Shown here piece by piece: positions 15,011 through 22,029 of a DNA stretch of 27,225 nt (the stretch's first letter is position 1; each line of letters begins with the position of its first letter). Origin of the DNA: a virus; IMG/VR virus record IMGVR_UViG_3300027770_000212, positions 1 to 27,225 of that record; one strand, given 5' to 3'. The translations under genes and the position numbers were made by a program. Under the pieces are notes generated by a model. The model was not told the DNA's origin, searched no databases, and saw only the letters and a list, made by a program, of their open reading frames with translations.

Positions 15011-16186
15011 TCACTTCACAAAATGAGGTTGTTGGTTTTTTTCGCCTGCTACTTTTTTCTTTGTTGTCAACTTACCCGATTGATGCAAATCGTGAAATTC
15101 GGGATGGCTTTTCTGAACAAAATCCATAACCTTTTTCTTATGTTCTGGCGTAGAATTCGAAGTCTTATCGTTATGATAATCTACAATGTCTTTATGGTGC
15201 TGAGGTACGTTATGATATCTGTCTTTGATATAGGAATCGTAATCGTTACCATAATGTTTTATCGCGCCTTTTGTACCTGTGGGTGCGCTTATGCCTCCAG
15301 GAGGAATTTTACGGATTTCACCCGCGCGAATGAACCAACGATTGTGTTCTGGGCCAGCTGAGTGTTTAGTTTCAGAATCGTTGTTCACGACTACATGACT
15401 ATCTCTTTCGTGCTGTTTACCTATTTCTTTTTTATCTTTAGTGTATATCTTAGTAGATACTCCTGACGGATTTTGTTTTTCGCTAGGAAGATGTTTCTGT
15501 GAACTCCACAAAGCAACAAACTTGCCCATTGTTCCCACTTTAGACTTAGGGTCAACTTTTCTATTAATAGAACCATCATGATGAGGAACTTCATGAGTAG
15601 GATCTGGAGGTAAACCCTTAACTTCTCTTTGTTTTCTTTTGAATCCACTCTTAAACGCCTGGTCTTTTGGACTCATCACAAGAGGATGAGTTGGCGTATG
15701 CATATAGTATCCGTTCTTATGTAAATGCTTATGGAACTCTTTAGCTATCGTATGATGATCCCACGAAGATGGATGAAACTGTGATAACATCTTATGTGAA
15801 TCACCACCGAGCGTGTCTTGAGGTTCGTTCGGATTGTAAGGCTTACCTTCTACGATTATTTCTTTTTGTTCTCTGAGCTTAGGATTTATTTCGATAGGTT
15901 CTTTCCTCAAACCAATCTTAGGTTCAGCATTATTTGGATCCTGTTCGCTATCAGGTCCTGAATCATCTGGAGGTGTAGAATCATCTGTAGGTTTTTCGGG
16001 GCTATCTTTATCTTCTGTAGGATGATAGCTCTGCTCGTAATCGTCTGGTCGTTCAGATGAATCTGATTTCATAACGCGAATAACTCTATGCCCCTGTGGA
16101 GACATATACATTTCAACGTGATGACGAGTAGGGTCAGGATCCTCGCTCGTTTGTTGTTCGATTATGAATCTTTTGAAAGAAATCAT
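15011..16186 (-). CDS. His-rich protein with capsid-targeting N-terminus
   Basis: 391 residues. The start MISFKRFIIE resembles the capsid-targeting peptide of T4 internal head proteins and the start of the ligase-like protein at 12988; FIIE ends in the I-x-E pattern of gp21 sites, and IVE at 111-113 could be a second site. Residues about 45-90 are acidic and Pro/Asp-rich (a spacer or propeptide). The rest is basic and strikingly His-rich (for example nine His between 131 and 167). No known catalytic domain is recognised. First gene after a perfect late promoter (16220-16227), so it should be made late and possibly packaged with the DNA. AGG lies before the ATG. Confidence 0.72.
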   Translation of the reverse strand: MISFKRFIIEQQTSEDPDPTRHHVEMYMSPQGHRVIRVMKSDSSERPDDYEQSYHPTEDKDSPEKPTDDSTPPDDSGPDSEQDPNNAEPKIGLRKEPIEINPKLREQKEIIVEGKPYNPNEPQDTLGGDSHKMLSQFHPSSWDHHTIAKEFHKHLHKNGYYMHTPTHPLVMSPKDQAFKSGFKRKQREVKGLPPDPTHEVPHHDGSINRKVDPKSKVGTMGKFVALWSSQKHLPSEKQNPSGVSTKIYTKDKKEIGKQHERDSHVVVNNDSETKHSAGPEHNRWFIRAGEIRKIPPGGISAPTGTKGAIKHYGNDYDSYIKDRYHNVPQHHKDIVDYHNDKTSNSTPEHKKKVMDFVQKSHPEFHDLHQSGKLTTKKKVAGEKNQQPHFVK

Positions 16187-16219
16187 TATTTACCTAATGG
16201 CTTGTGAAACGACTTATCC

Positions 16220-16227
16220 TATTTATA
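16220..16227 (-). promoter_or_regulatory. Late promoter TATAAATA for the His-rich protein gene
   Basis: A perfect T4-like late octamer on the minus strand, 33 nt before the ATG at 16186. It directly abuts the T-run of the terminator at 16227-16256, so one transcript ends where the next begins. Confidence 0.78.
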
Positions 16228-16256
16228 AAAAAGGGGGGAGCGTTATTGCTCCCCCC
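16227..16256 (-). terminator. Rho-independent terminator after the RlpA-like gene
   Basis: On the minus strand a 9-bp GC-rich stem (GGGGGGAGC / GCTCCCCCC) with a 6-nt loop (AATAAC) is followed by six T residues. This is the strongest terminator in the window. It closes the transcript carrying the tRNA and RlpA-like lipoprotein and isolates the late cassette starting at 16186. Confidence 0.9.
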
Positions 16257-16281
16257 TGACTCAGGACAAAAAAGCACCTCC

Positions 16282-16716
16282 TTAGTCGTGAGCCCGATTC
16301 TGTAGCAGAGCGGTCTGTATCCAAGGCTTATCTGGAGTAGTCATAGCATATATGACATAGTCCTTATTCAAAATGATTTCTACTTTAAGATCGGTTACAC
16401 CTTTGCTGATAAATCCTAATTCTCTAGCAGTTCCGCGTGAAGCGTCCAGTTCACGTCCATGTGCGAATGGTCCTCGATCATTCACTCGCGCGATAACGGT
16501 TTTGTTATTTTCGGGATTTGTTAGTTTTAGGAGAGTACCGAATGGGTACGATTTATGGGCAACTGTCAATCCATCTGGGTTATAGCGTTCTCCTGACGCA
16601 GTTCTTGTACCCATTTGATACCAGCTTGTTTTCGCAAGCTTTGGTTGTTCGACAGTTTGTGAAGCACAGCCTACAGTAAGCAGACAAATGCCGATTAATG
16701 CTAAAATTTTGTGCAT
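16282..16716 (-). CDS. RlpA-like double-psi beta-barrel lipoprotein
   Basis: 144 residues. A signal peptide ends in the lipobox LLTVGC (lipidated Cys17). The domain has the RlpA signature: TSWYQMGTRTASGERYNPDG, TVAHKSYPFGTLLKLTN, ARVNDRGPFAHGRELDASRGTARELGF. In bacteria RlpA is an outer-membrane lipoprotein that binds or cuts peptidoglycan lacking stem peptides; the Asp in NDRGPF is the usual catalytic position and is present. It could aid lysis or remodel the host wall. The ATG has no ribosome site and lies 4 nt after the late octamer ACTAAATA, so its mRNA may be leaderless. The SPOR domain found in many RlpA proteins is absent. Confidence 0.87.
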   Translation of the reverse strand: MHKILALIGICLLTVGCASQTVEQPKLAKTSWYQMGTRTASGERYNPDGLTVAHKSYPFGTLLKLTNPENNKTVIARVNDRGPFAHGRELDASRGTARELGFISKGVTDLKVEIILNKDYVIYAMTTPDKPWIQTALLQNRAHD

Positions 16717-16720
16717 TTTT

Positions 16721-16728
16721 TATTTAGT
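16721..16728 (-). promoter_or_regulatory. Late promoter variant ACTAAATA before the RlpA-like gene
   Basis: The minus-strand octamer ACTAAATA lies between the tRNA 3' end and the RlpA-like ATG, with only 4 nt to the ATG. With T4 late spacing, transcription would start within or next to the start codon. The same octamer stands at 5847-5854. Confidence 0.45.
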
Positions 16729-16734
16729 TAATAG

Positions 16735-16809
16735 TGGTGCGCGTGGTAGGACTCGAACCCACACTCAGGCCGTTATGAGCGACCGGCTTCACCTTTAAGC
16801 TACACGCGC
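16735..16809 (-). tRNA. tRNA with CAU anticodon (Met, or Ile2 if modified)
   Basis: A complete 75-nt cloverleaf. The acceptor stem is GCGCGTG/CACGCGC. The D stem is GCTT/AAGC with a 7-nt loop. The anticodon stem is GGTCG/CGGCC with loop CTCATAA (anticodon CAT). The T stem is GTGGG/CCTAC with loop TTCGAGT. The 3' end ACCA is encoded. The G1-C72 pair argues against an initiator tRNA. A CAU elongator could read Met, or AUA (Ile) after lysidine modification; the sequence alone does not settle this. It lies between the glutaredoxin and RlpA-like genes. Confidence 0.93.
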
Positions 16810-16815
16810 AAACTA

Positions 16816-17067
16816 TTAAAACTTCGAAGCCGCTCTACGGACAGGATGAGTTATGTATTCCTCAAGTGATTCGTATGAAGGTAGCACCAAACTTCCAATG
16901 ATAGTATATGGGACAGTCTTAACTTCAGGGAACGACTGGGTAAATTCCTCACGAGTAATGTCCCAACCTATAACGATTTCGTTATAATCTTCACCATATT
17001 CGGTCATCAAAGCCTTAGCTTTATCGCACCAAGGGCAATCGTCCTTACTATAGATTGTTGCCGTCAT
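16816..17067 (-). CDS. Glutaredoxin
   Basis: 83 residues, the length of small phage glutaredoxins such as T4 NrdC. It has the dithiol active site CPWC (residues 11-14), the cis-proline loop TVPY (residues 51-54) and a C-terminal helix with SLEEYI. It would reduce disulfides in ribonucleotide reductase or other proteins using glutathione in the cytoplasm. Its start lies 20 nt inside the preceding metalloprotease gene, with AGGAG about 9 nt upstream. The phage's own class II ribonucleotide reductase (1-1102) needs such a dithiol donor, so the two may act together, although they are far apart here. Confidence 0.9.
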   Translation of the reverse strand: MTATIYSKDDCPWCDKAKALMTEYGEDYNEIVIGWDITREEFTQSFPEVKTVPYTIIGSLVLPSYESLEEYITHPVRRAASKF

Positions 17068-17590
17068 TATATAGTTCTCCTGTTTTCTGTCTGAATTTAT
17101 GACCGTAAGTTCGTTTCCAGTCGCCTAGAATGATACCTTGTTGCTGACGAGCTTCAATTTCCCAAGGTAAATCAAAATACGAACCACTTCCCCGACCTTC
17201 TGACTGAATCATAGTGTTTTTCCACTTACAGTAGTTAGCATGGGTAGCTAAGTCTTTTAGATCACCAGTAGCATATTGTCTAATATGAACGATCTCATGA
17301 GCGAGTATTCTATATAATATGCTATCTTTTAGATAATTACATAGTTCCATATCGTACTCGCGCGGGCGATGATTATCGTCATCCCATATCACAGAACCAT
17401 ATACATTAGAGTCTTTTAGTTTTTCTGTGATATTAATCTTGAGTTTTATATTATTAGCCAAACGATTACCTAAAGTATAGCCTAGCATCCATCGTGCAGC
17501 ATTTTTTAGCAGTTTTCGTTTATATTTATCACCGCCCGTAATCTTAATTTTGGCTTTATTATTCGCGTACTCCAAAGCTCCTGGGACCAT
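17048..17590 (-). CDS. Zinc metalloprotease-like protein (HExxH)
   Basis: 180 residues from MVPGALEY. GGGAG 5 nt before this ATG fixes the start; the open frame extends to 17788 through the helicase gene, but that part is not supported. LAHEIVH (residues 97-103) gives the zinc ligands His98 and His102 and catalytic Glu99. LPWEIEARQQ (141-150) probably provides the third ligand (Glu144 or Glu146), as in gluzincin or SprT-like proteins. The N-terminal third is basic. I remember similar proteins from T4-like phages, where the substrate is not known. It has both an early-type and a late-type promoter upstream and overlaps the glutaredoxin start. Confidence 0.78.
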   Translation of the reverse strand: MVPGALEYANNKAKIKITGGDKYKRKLLKNAARWMLGYTLGNRLANNIKLKINITEKLKDSNVYGSVIWDDDNHRPREYDMELCNYLKDSILYRILAHEIVHIRQYATGDLKDLATHANYCKWKNTMIQSEGRGSGSYFDLPWEIEARQQQGIILGDWKRTYGHKFRQKTGELYNDGNNL

Positions 17591-17617
17591 TGCGTCTCCC
17601 TTCTTGCTTATAGGACT

Positions 17618-17646
17618 ATAATACTCCATTGGGTCATATTCGTCAA
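17618..17646 (-). promoter_or_regulatory. Early-type promoter for the metalloprotease-like gene
   Basis: TTGACG (17641-17646), a 17-nt spacer and TATTAT (17618-17623) on the minus strand. The -35 box is extended as GTCTTGACG, like the other early promoters here. Transcription would start about 20 nt before the ATG at 17590, leaving room for its ribosome site. Confidence 0.55.
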
Positions 17647-17655
17647 GACCAAACT

Positions 17656-17663
17656 TATTTAGC
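17656..17663 (-). promoter_or_regulatory. Late promoter variant GCTAAATA
   Basis: The minus-strand octamer GCTAAATA lies in the short gap after the helicase stop, 65 nt before the metalloprotease-like ATG. It could give late expression of the metalloprotease, glutaredoxin and tRNA in addition to the early-type promoter that follows. Confidence 0.42.
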
Positions 17664-17666
17664 CGG

Positions 17667-19088
17667 TTAGAACTTGAAGTTTCCGAACTTAGCTTTAGGC
17701 TTACTGCGTTCACGATCTTCCATTCCGAATTTACTATTATCCATAACTGAGTCAGAGCGTTTCGTTTTACCACCACGACTATCATCAATCAAATCATCCT
17801 GAGCAGACGCTTCAGTATCGAATAGGCGCATTCTAGTTCTGTCGATGCCTAGTACGAATTTCTTATTGATGGCAGGATCCGCATAACGATTCTTAAGCTG
17901 CTTGACCATAACCTGACCAGCTTCATCGAGTTCGTCAGTACGCACCAACGCAATCATGAAGTCAGCCGTAGCAGGCAGACCAAACGACTCAGAAGTATCT
18001 TCGAGCCCAGGATCGCTTGATGAATAGCCAGTTCTAGTTGTCTGAGTAGCAGACATGATAGGAACGTTCTTTTCAACTGCAAGCCCACGCAGTTCTTCTG
18101 CAATAGCCTTCACATAGGTATAGCTGTTGACATTTGAGCCTGTTTTGATTCGAGATGAACAACAGATATTGAGATAGTCGATGTAAATAATGTCAGGTAC
18201 AAAGCTTCGCTTTAGATTAAGCTCATTCAGCAGGTGACGAAAGTGACCTACGTGCGCGGACGCAGTTGGATACTCCTTGATGATAAGTTTGCCTTCGGTC
18301 TTAGACTTAACACGAGCAATCTTACTATCATACATATCCTTAGGAAGATGACCAAGATCTTCAAGAGGCACGTTCAACAGATTAGAATCGATACGTTCTG
18401 CGATCTTTTCTTCAGCCATTTCCATAGTGATATACAGAACTTTTTTACCGAGTGTCAGATTAGCCGCAGCAAGATGACACATCATCAGAGTCTTACCAGC
18501 ACCAGTGCCAGCAAGGATAATGTTGAGCGACTTACGCGACAATCCACCACGAGTGATAGTATTCATCAACTCAAGGTCGAACGGAATCTTTTCTTCCTTA
18601 CGATGATAAAAATCATATCGCTCAGCGAAATCCTCAATGAAATCGTGACCGACATGACTATCGAACGATACGCCCAACGCCTCAGCAAGAATCTCTGGGA
18701 GTGAGTTCTTAGTTCTGTTCTTATCTTTACCATCAAGAATAGCGATACTATCCATGATAGCGTTATAGACTGCGCGCTCTTGACAAAATCCCTCGGTTGT
18801 TTCTAGCAACCAAGTCATATCAGAAGGTTCTGGTTCGACAAGCTCGCGAACCAGTTCCATTGAGCGCTTATGCTCTTCTTCGCTTAGATTAGTGCTAGAC
18901 TCGAGATCAATCCCAATCGCTTCACGAGTGGGGCGATTATTGTACTTGAGCATAAACTCATTGATACGCTTGAACACCTGACGCTCAGACGAGTCACCGA
19001 AATACTCTTCTTTCAGAAACGGTAATGTCTTACGCGCAAAATCTTCATTATGTACCAGATTTTTTAGAATCGTCAACTCTATTTTCAT
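17667..19088 (-). CDS. 41: Replicative DnaB-type helicase, T4 gp41-like
   Basis: 473 residues, the length of T4 gp41 (475). It unwinds DNA ahead of the replication fork as a hexamer and works with primase. The N-terminal domain (1-150) is helical; the RecA-like ATPase domain has Walker A GTGAGKT (194-200), a Walker B-like strand IIYIDYLN, MSATQTTRTG (sensor region), and ends with the tail KFGNFKF. The order uvsX - small genes - 41 is the same as in T4. The start at 19088 overlaps the end of the preceding gene by 41 nt. AGGA lies about 11 nt upstream of the ATG and GG lies closer. Confidence 0.94.
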   Translation of the reverse strand: MKIELTILKNLVHNEDFARKTLPFLKEEYFGDSSERQVFKRINEFMLKYNNRPTREAIGIDLESSTNLSEEEHKRSMELVRELVEPEPSDMTWLLETTEGFCQERAVYNAIMDSIAILDGKDKNRTKNSLPEILAEALGVSFDSHVGHDFIEDFAERYDFYHRKEEKIPFDLELMNTITRGGLSRKSLNIILAGTGAGKTLMMCHLAAANLTLGKKVLYITMEMAEEKIAERIDSNLLNVPLEDLGHLPKDMYDSKIARVKSKTEGKLIIKEYPTASAHVGHFRHLLNELNLKRSFVPDIIYIDYLNICCSSRIKTGSNVNSYTYVKAIAEELRGLAVEKNVPIMSATQTTRTGYSSSDPGLEDTSESFGLPATADFMIALVRTDELDEAGQVMVKQLKNRYADPAINKKFVLGIDRTRMRLFDTEASAQDDLIDDSRGGKTKRSDSVMDNSKFGMEDRERSKPKAKFGNFKF

Positions 19089-19392
19089 TACCTATAGTTC
19101 CTACTTGCTTGATTAAAATATCTTGAAGAATACATGCTACCGTGTCATCGAAACTATCCTTGAGCTTACCTTCAAACATTCCGTCAGCCCAAAAAGATTC
19201 GATGACATGATAATTGAATTTAAGCCAAGGTTCGTCGCTATCTTCAACTTCACTGGAAATCTTTAGATTTTCATAGTGAAATACTACGCCTTCGAACTCG
19301 CCGTCTTCGATACGAAAGCAAATGAAGTTAGGTACATCTAACCTCTCAACAGTAGTATAACGCGGAGCAACTGGGTTGTCAATGACTTTCAT
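19048..19392 (-). CDS. Conserved small protein in the position of T4 gene 40
   Basis: 114 residues from MKVIDNPVAP; an upstream frame would add 11 residues without support. It is acidic and probably mixed alpha/beta, with ERLDVPNFICFRIEDGEFEGVVFHYENLKIS as its most strand-like region. It lies between the uvsX/small gene pair and the helicase, where T4 has gene 40, a head-vertex assembly chaperone of about the same length. That position and length are the main reasons to suggest equivalence; I cannot confirm sequence similarity. It overlaps genes on both sides (14 nt and 41 nt), showing tight translational linkage with helicase. Confidence 0.65.
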   Translation of the reverse strand: MKVIDNPVAPRYTTVERLDVPNFICFRIEDGEFEGVVFHYENLKISSEVEDSDEPWLKFNYHVIESFWADGMFEGKLKDSFDDTVACILQDILIKQVGTIGNENRVDDSKKSGT

Positions 19393-19609
19393 GATCAGGT
19401 GCCTTAATAATAACTCTAGAGTCAAATCTTAGGATACCGAGCGTGAAATTCTCAGCAGCATCTTCTGCGTATCGCAACGACTTATTAGGAAACGTACGAT
19501 ACTCGATGAGTTCATTGTCCTCATAGAACTCTACGCCATATGTGCCATTATCCAATATGATAGTGGCAGTCTTACTCTTGTCGTCACTCCAAAACTCACT
19601 CAGCGTCAT
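19379..19609 (-). CDS. Small conserved protein downstream of uvsX
   Basis: 76 residues from MTLSEFWSDD, with AGGAA 6 nt upstream; an ATG directly before it is also possible. The pattern TATIILDNGTYGVEFYEDNELIEYRTFPNKSLRYAEDAAENFTLGIL resembles a small protein I remember next to uvsX in T4-like cyanophages. Its position next to the recombinase suggests a role in replication or recombination, but nothing in the sequence defines it. It overlaps the uvsX stop by 14 nt and the following gene by 14 nt. Confidence 0.72.
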   Translation of the reverse strand: MTLSEFWSDDKSKTATIILDNGTYGVEFYEDNELIEYRTFPNKSLRYAEDAAENFTLGILRFDSRVIIKAPDHESH

Positions 19610-20651
19610 CATTGTTTCCTGTTTCATCGAGAATTGCTCCATGTGCCATAGAATACTTATCTTTGATATATTTACCGAAGTCTGTTTCTTTGAACATCTT
19701 CAGCCAGAACTCTTTATTATCTACAATATCACCCGCACGCATACTAGGTTGTCTCACTTCTCCTGTTTCCTTATCAACTGTTGCATACCAACCATTCTTT
19801 GGTTTTACAATATAACCACCATCAACAGCAACATCAAGCAAACCACTCCAGCGGTTAATACCGCCCTCGAATGATACGGTGATTGGAATCTTTGACTTTT
19901 CTCTGACATATCTTGATTTCTCCACGTTAATTACAAAGTGATAACCTTGTATACCGTCAGCATCCTTATCTTGCTGACGACCAAGGATCCAAATAGCGTC
20001 TGATGAGTAATAGGAACCAGTTCCGCCTCCAACAATATCCTTTGGATACAGACCAATTTCTTTATATGTATGATTGACAACGACCATAGGAATATCACGC
20101 ATCGTGAGATACGGAGTTACCATACGGAACAAAGACTTGAGCTGCTTTGCGCGAGACATATCCGCTACAGACTTTTCGTTGAGAGCATCTTCAACTTCTT
20201 TCTTAGAAGCAAGATTACCAATCGAGTCGATGATGATCATAACGCGATCGGTGCGCTCGATATTGGTTAATTGCTTCATGATATCGAACTTGAGTTCTTC
20301 GACGTCCATGATAGGCGTATGAACTACTCGGTCGAATGCAATACCAAATGTGTTGAAATACGATTGAGGCGTACCGAACTCTGAATCGTAGAACAGGATA
20401 ACGCCGTCATCATACTTCTTAAGAAACGCTGCCGCAAGGAGCAATGCGAAACCAGTTTTGAAATGCTTTGATGGACCAGCAAGCATAGTAAGCCCAGGAG
20501 TGATACCACCGTCCACAGAACCTGATAGTGCCACGTTAATCATAGGCACAGTAGTTGGGATCATATCCTTCTTAGTGAAGATCTTACTGTTTTCTAACGT
20601 AGCCGTAAACTCAATCGTACTATTCTTAATCAACTTATCTTTTAGCGACAT
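19596..20651 (-). CDS. uvsX: UvsX RecA-like recombinase
   Basis: 351 residues from MSLKDKLIKNST. Coats single-stranded DNA and promotes strand exchange, driving recombination-dependent replication. Walker A is GPSKHFKT (59-66), Walker B MIIIDSIGNLASKKE; KSLFRMVTPYLT, GGGTGSYYSSDAIWI and NVEKSRYVREKSK match T4 UvsX closely. The chosen start has AGAGGA 6 nt upstream and matches the T4 N-terminus. An in-frame ATG at 20705, placed 6 nt after the early promoter, would add 18 residues on a leaderless message; both starts may be used. Confidence 0.95.
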   Translation of the reverse strand: MSLKDKLIKNSTIEFTATLENSKIFTKKDMIPTTVPMINVALSGSVDGGITPGLTMLAGPSKHFKTGFALLLAAAFLKKYDDGVILFYDSEFGTPQSYFNTFGIAFDRVVHTPIMDVEELKFDIMKQLTNIERTDRVMIIIDSIGNLASKKEVEDALNEKSVADMSRAKQLKSLFRMVTPYLTMRDIPMVVVNHTYKEIGLYPKDIVGGGTGSYYSSDAIWILGRQQDKDADGIQGYHFVINVEKSRYVREKSKIPITVSFEGGINRWSGLLDVAVDGGYIVKPKNGWYATVDKETGEVRQPSMRAGDIVDNKEFWLKMFKETDFGKYIKDKYSMAHGAILDETGNNDDAE

Positions 20652-20711
20652 ATTATATCCTCTTTCCGTATGCGGATTTCTTTTCAAGAACCAATCTACT
20701 AGCATGATTAT

Positions 20712-20740
20712 AGTATACTTTAAGTATGAGTAATCGTCAA
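20712..20740 (-). promoter_or_regulatory. Early promoter for uvsX
   Basis: TTGACG (20735-20740), a 17-nt spacer and TATACT (20712-20717) on the minus strand. The 14 bases AAAAACGTCTTGAC (20737-20750) also appear at the plus-strand promoter at 13072-13085. The -35 overlaps the stop of the preceding gene. Confidence 0.72.
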
Positions 20741-21555
20741 GACGTTTTTTCTATAGTGACGGGATCCCAGAAATCACCGTTCGTCTGAACTGCATCTAGC
20801 TTATCGACTTCGAGTCGTAGATTCTTACTTGCTGCTATGATAAGCAATACGGCTAACGGATCTATGACTAGCACTAGCAGCATAATCATAATGCGAATCG
20901 CCGACTCCAAGTCCTTTTCGCTATCAGCGCCGTAGAGCATCTCAGCGACGTAACGAATAGGACCAACCTCATTCTTTAGTGTTCGCGTAGCCTTCATCAG
21001 TGGTGCTTTTTCGTCGAGCAGCTTTTCTATAGTAGCCTGAGCATCTTTCATATCAGCTGATATACTGGCTCGCTCAGGTTTCTGTTGATTACGCAATTGC
21101 AAAGCTGTCTGAGCGCGATTATTCTTATTGATAATAGAATCAATCGCAGTATCTAATTGCTTTAGTTGCTGCTCCGCTCGCGTGATGCGCGTGCGCTCGC
21201 GCGTGATGCTACTATCTATTCGTTCTATCTTAGCTGCTACATCACCACTCGGTGCGACCTGATCTAGGTGAGCTTTCGATAAGAATCCAAAGATACCCAT
21301 ACTTGTTATCAGCATAAGAACCAGAAGCGCACTAGTAAAGTATGCTTTCATTAGAAACGGAACGTATCTCCAGTTCCTGTACAGCCAAGACGCGAGTACG
21401 ATCTTACCTATTTCTAATGTTCCACCAAGGATAACAATAGCCCAAAAAGCACCAGCAAATATGGATGTTAGTCCTGTGACAGAATACCAAGCAGCTACGA
21501 CGGAGAGTGCTATCCCCGTCGTCATAATAAGTGCTCTGTCGAAACTAAATGTCAT
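20737..21555 (-). CDS. Membrane protein with central coiled coil
   Basis: 272 residues. Three or four N-terminal membrane segments (about 8-27, 30-55, 70-95) include the motif AGAFWAIVILGGTLEIGKIVLASWLYRNW and LITSMGIFGFLSKAH. A coiled coil follows at about 105-200, with a last membrane segment near 220-242 (IMIMLLVLVIDPLAVLLII). I remember this arrangement and the SMGIFGFLSKAH block as a conserved protein of T4-like marine phages; its function is unknown. It would sit in the host cytoplasmic membrane with the coiled coil on one side. It overlaps the preceding gene (ATGA) and lies between polymerase and uvsX, so it is probably early. Confidence 0.82.
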   Translation of the reverse strand: MTFSFDRALIMTTGIALSVVAAWYSVTGLTSIFAGAFWAIVILGGTLEIGKIVLASWLYRNWRYVPFLMKAYFTSALLVLMLITSMGIFGFLSKAHLDQVAPSGDVAAKIERIDSSITRERTRITRAEQQLKQLDTAIDSIINKNNRAQTALQLRNQQKPERASISADMKDAQATIEKLLDEKAPLMKATRTLKNEVGPIRYVAEMLYGADSEKDLESAIRIMIMLLVLVIDPLAVLLIIAASKNLRLEVDKLDAVQTNGDFWDPVTIEKTS

Positions 21556-21842
21556 AAACCTCTTGTGGTTCTAAGAACCTTATCTAACATCTCCTGACAT
21601 TTCTCAGTACGATTAGGCCAATAGATATATTCTTTCTCTGCTGTCTTGATTAGATTATTCAGCAGAGGTACTATAATGCTTTCAAGAACCTTGATCTTAT
21701 GAGCCAGCTCTTCTTCCTTATCGGTAAGAGCCTGACCCTTAGCGTTTAGTTCTTGTAGAACATCGTGCTTGATTTCGCTTTCATCGACTCCAGTGAAACC
21801 AAAGTCATAGTCGGCATATTCTGCGGGTACTTTAATTGCCAT
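21552..21842 (-). CDS. Small conserved phage protein
   Basis: 96 residues. The N-terminal part has DYDFGFTGVDESEI, then a helical coiled region (about 35-70), then EKEYIYWPNRTEKCQEMLDKVL. The YIYWPNRT block is one I remember from small conserved proteins of T4-like cyanophages located near the membrane/coiled-coil gene that follows here. No catalytic residues can be named. AAGGAA lies 7 nt before the ATG, and its stop overlaps the next start. Function unknown, possibly a partner of the membrane protein because the two genes are coupled. Confidence 0.78.
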   Translation of the reverse strand: MAIKVPAEYADYDFGFTGVDESEIKHDVLQELNAKGQALTDKEEELAHKIKVLESIIVPLLNNLIKTAEKEYIYWPNRTEKCQEMLDKVLRTTRGL

Positions 21843-22029
21843 TTTGTTTTTCCTTCAAGTAGTCTTCAACAGATATATGCCTAACTTCACTAGCTGCACC
21901 AAAAGTCTGCGGAGTTTTAAAACTTCTCGTATATACAGCTTCTTCTCTTAGTTGCTTACGCACACGTTCTCTTTGTTCGTAAGGCATCTTATCTAAATCA
22001 TTCCTAGTAATTTTCTTTTTCTTACTCAT
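21832..22029 (-). CDS. Small basic protein of unknown function
   Basis: 65 residues, strongly basic at the N-terminus (MSKKKKITRNDLDKMPYEQRERVRKQLREEA) and probably helical. I recognise no family. Its ATG overlaps the polymerase stop codon (ATGA), and its end overlaps the next gene by 11 nt, so it is surely translated in the same message. The charge suggests nucleic-acid or replication-protein binding, which is only an inference. Confidence 0.68.
   Translation of the reverse strand: MSKKKKITRNDLDKMPYEQRERVRKQLREEAVYTRSFKTPQTFGAASEVRHISVEDYLKEKQNGN

Noticed and set aside
17048-17788. 246-residue version of the metalloprotease-like protein
   Set aside because: The extra N-terminal part lies within the helicase gene, and the ATG at 17590 has a strong GGGAG site after two promoters.
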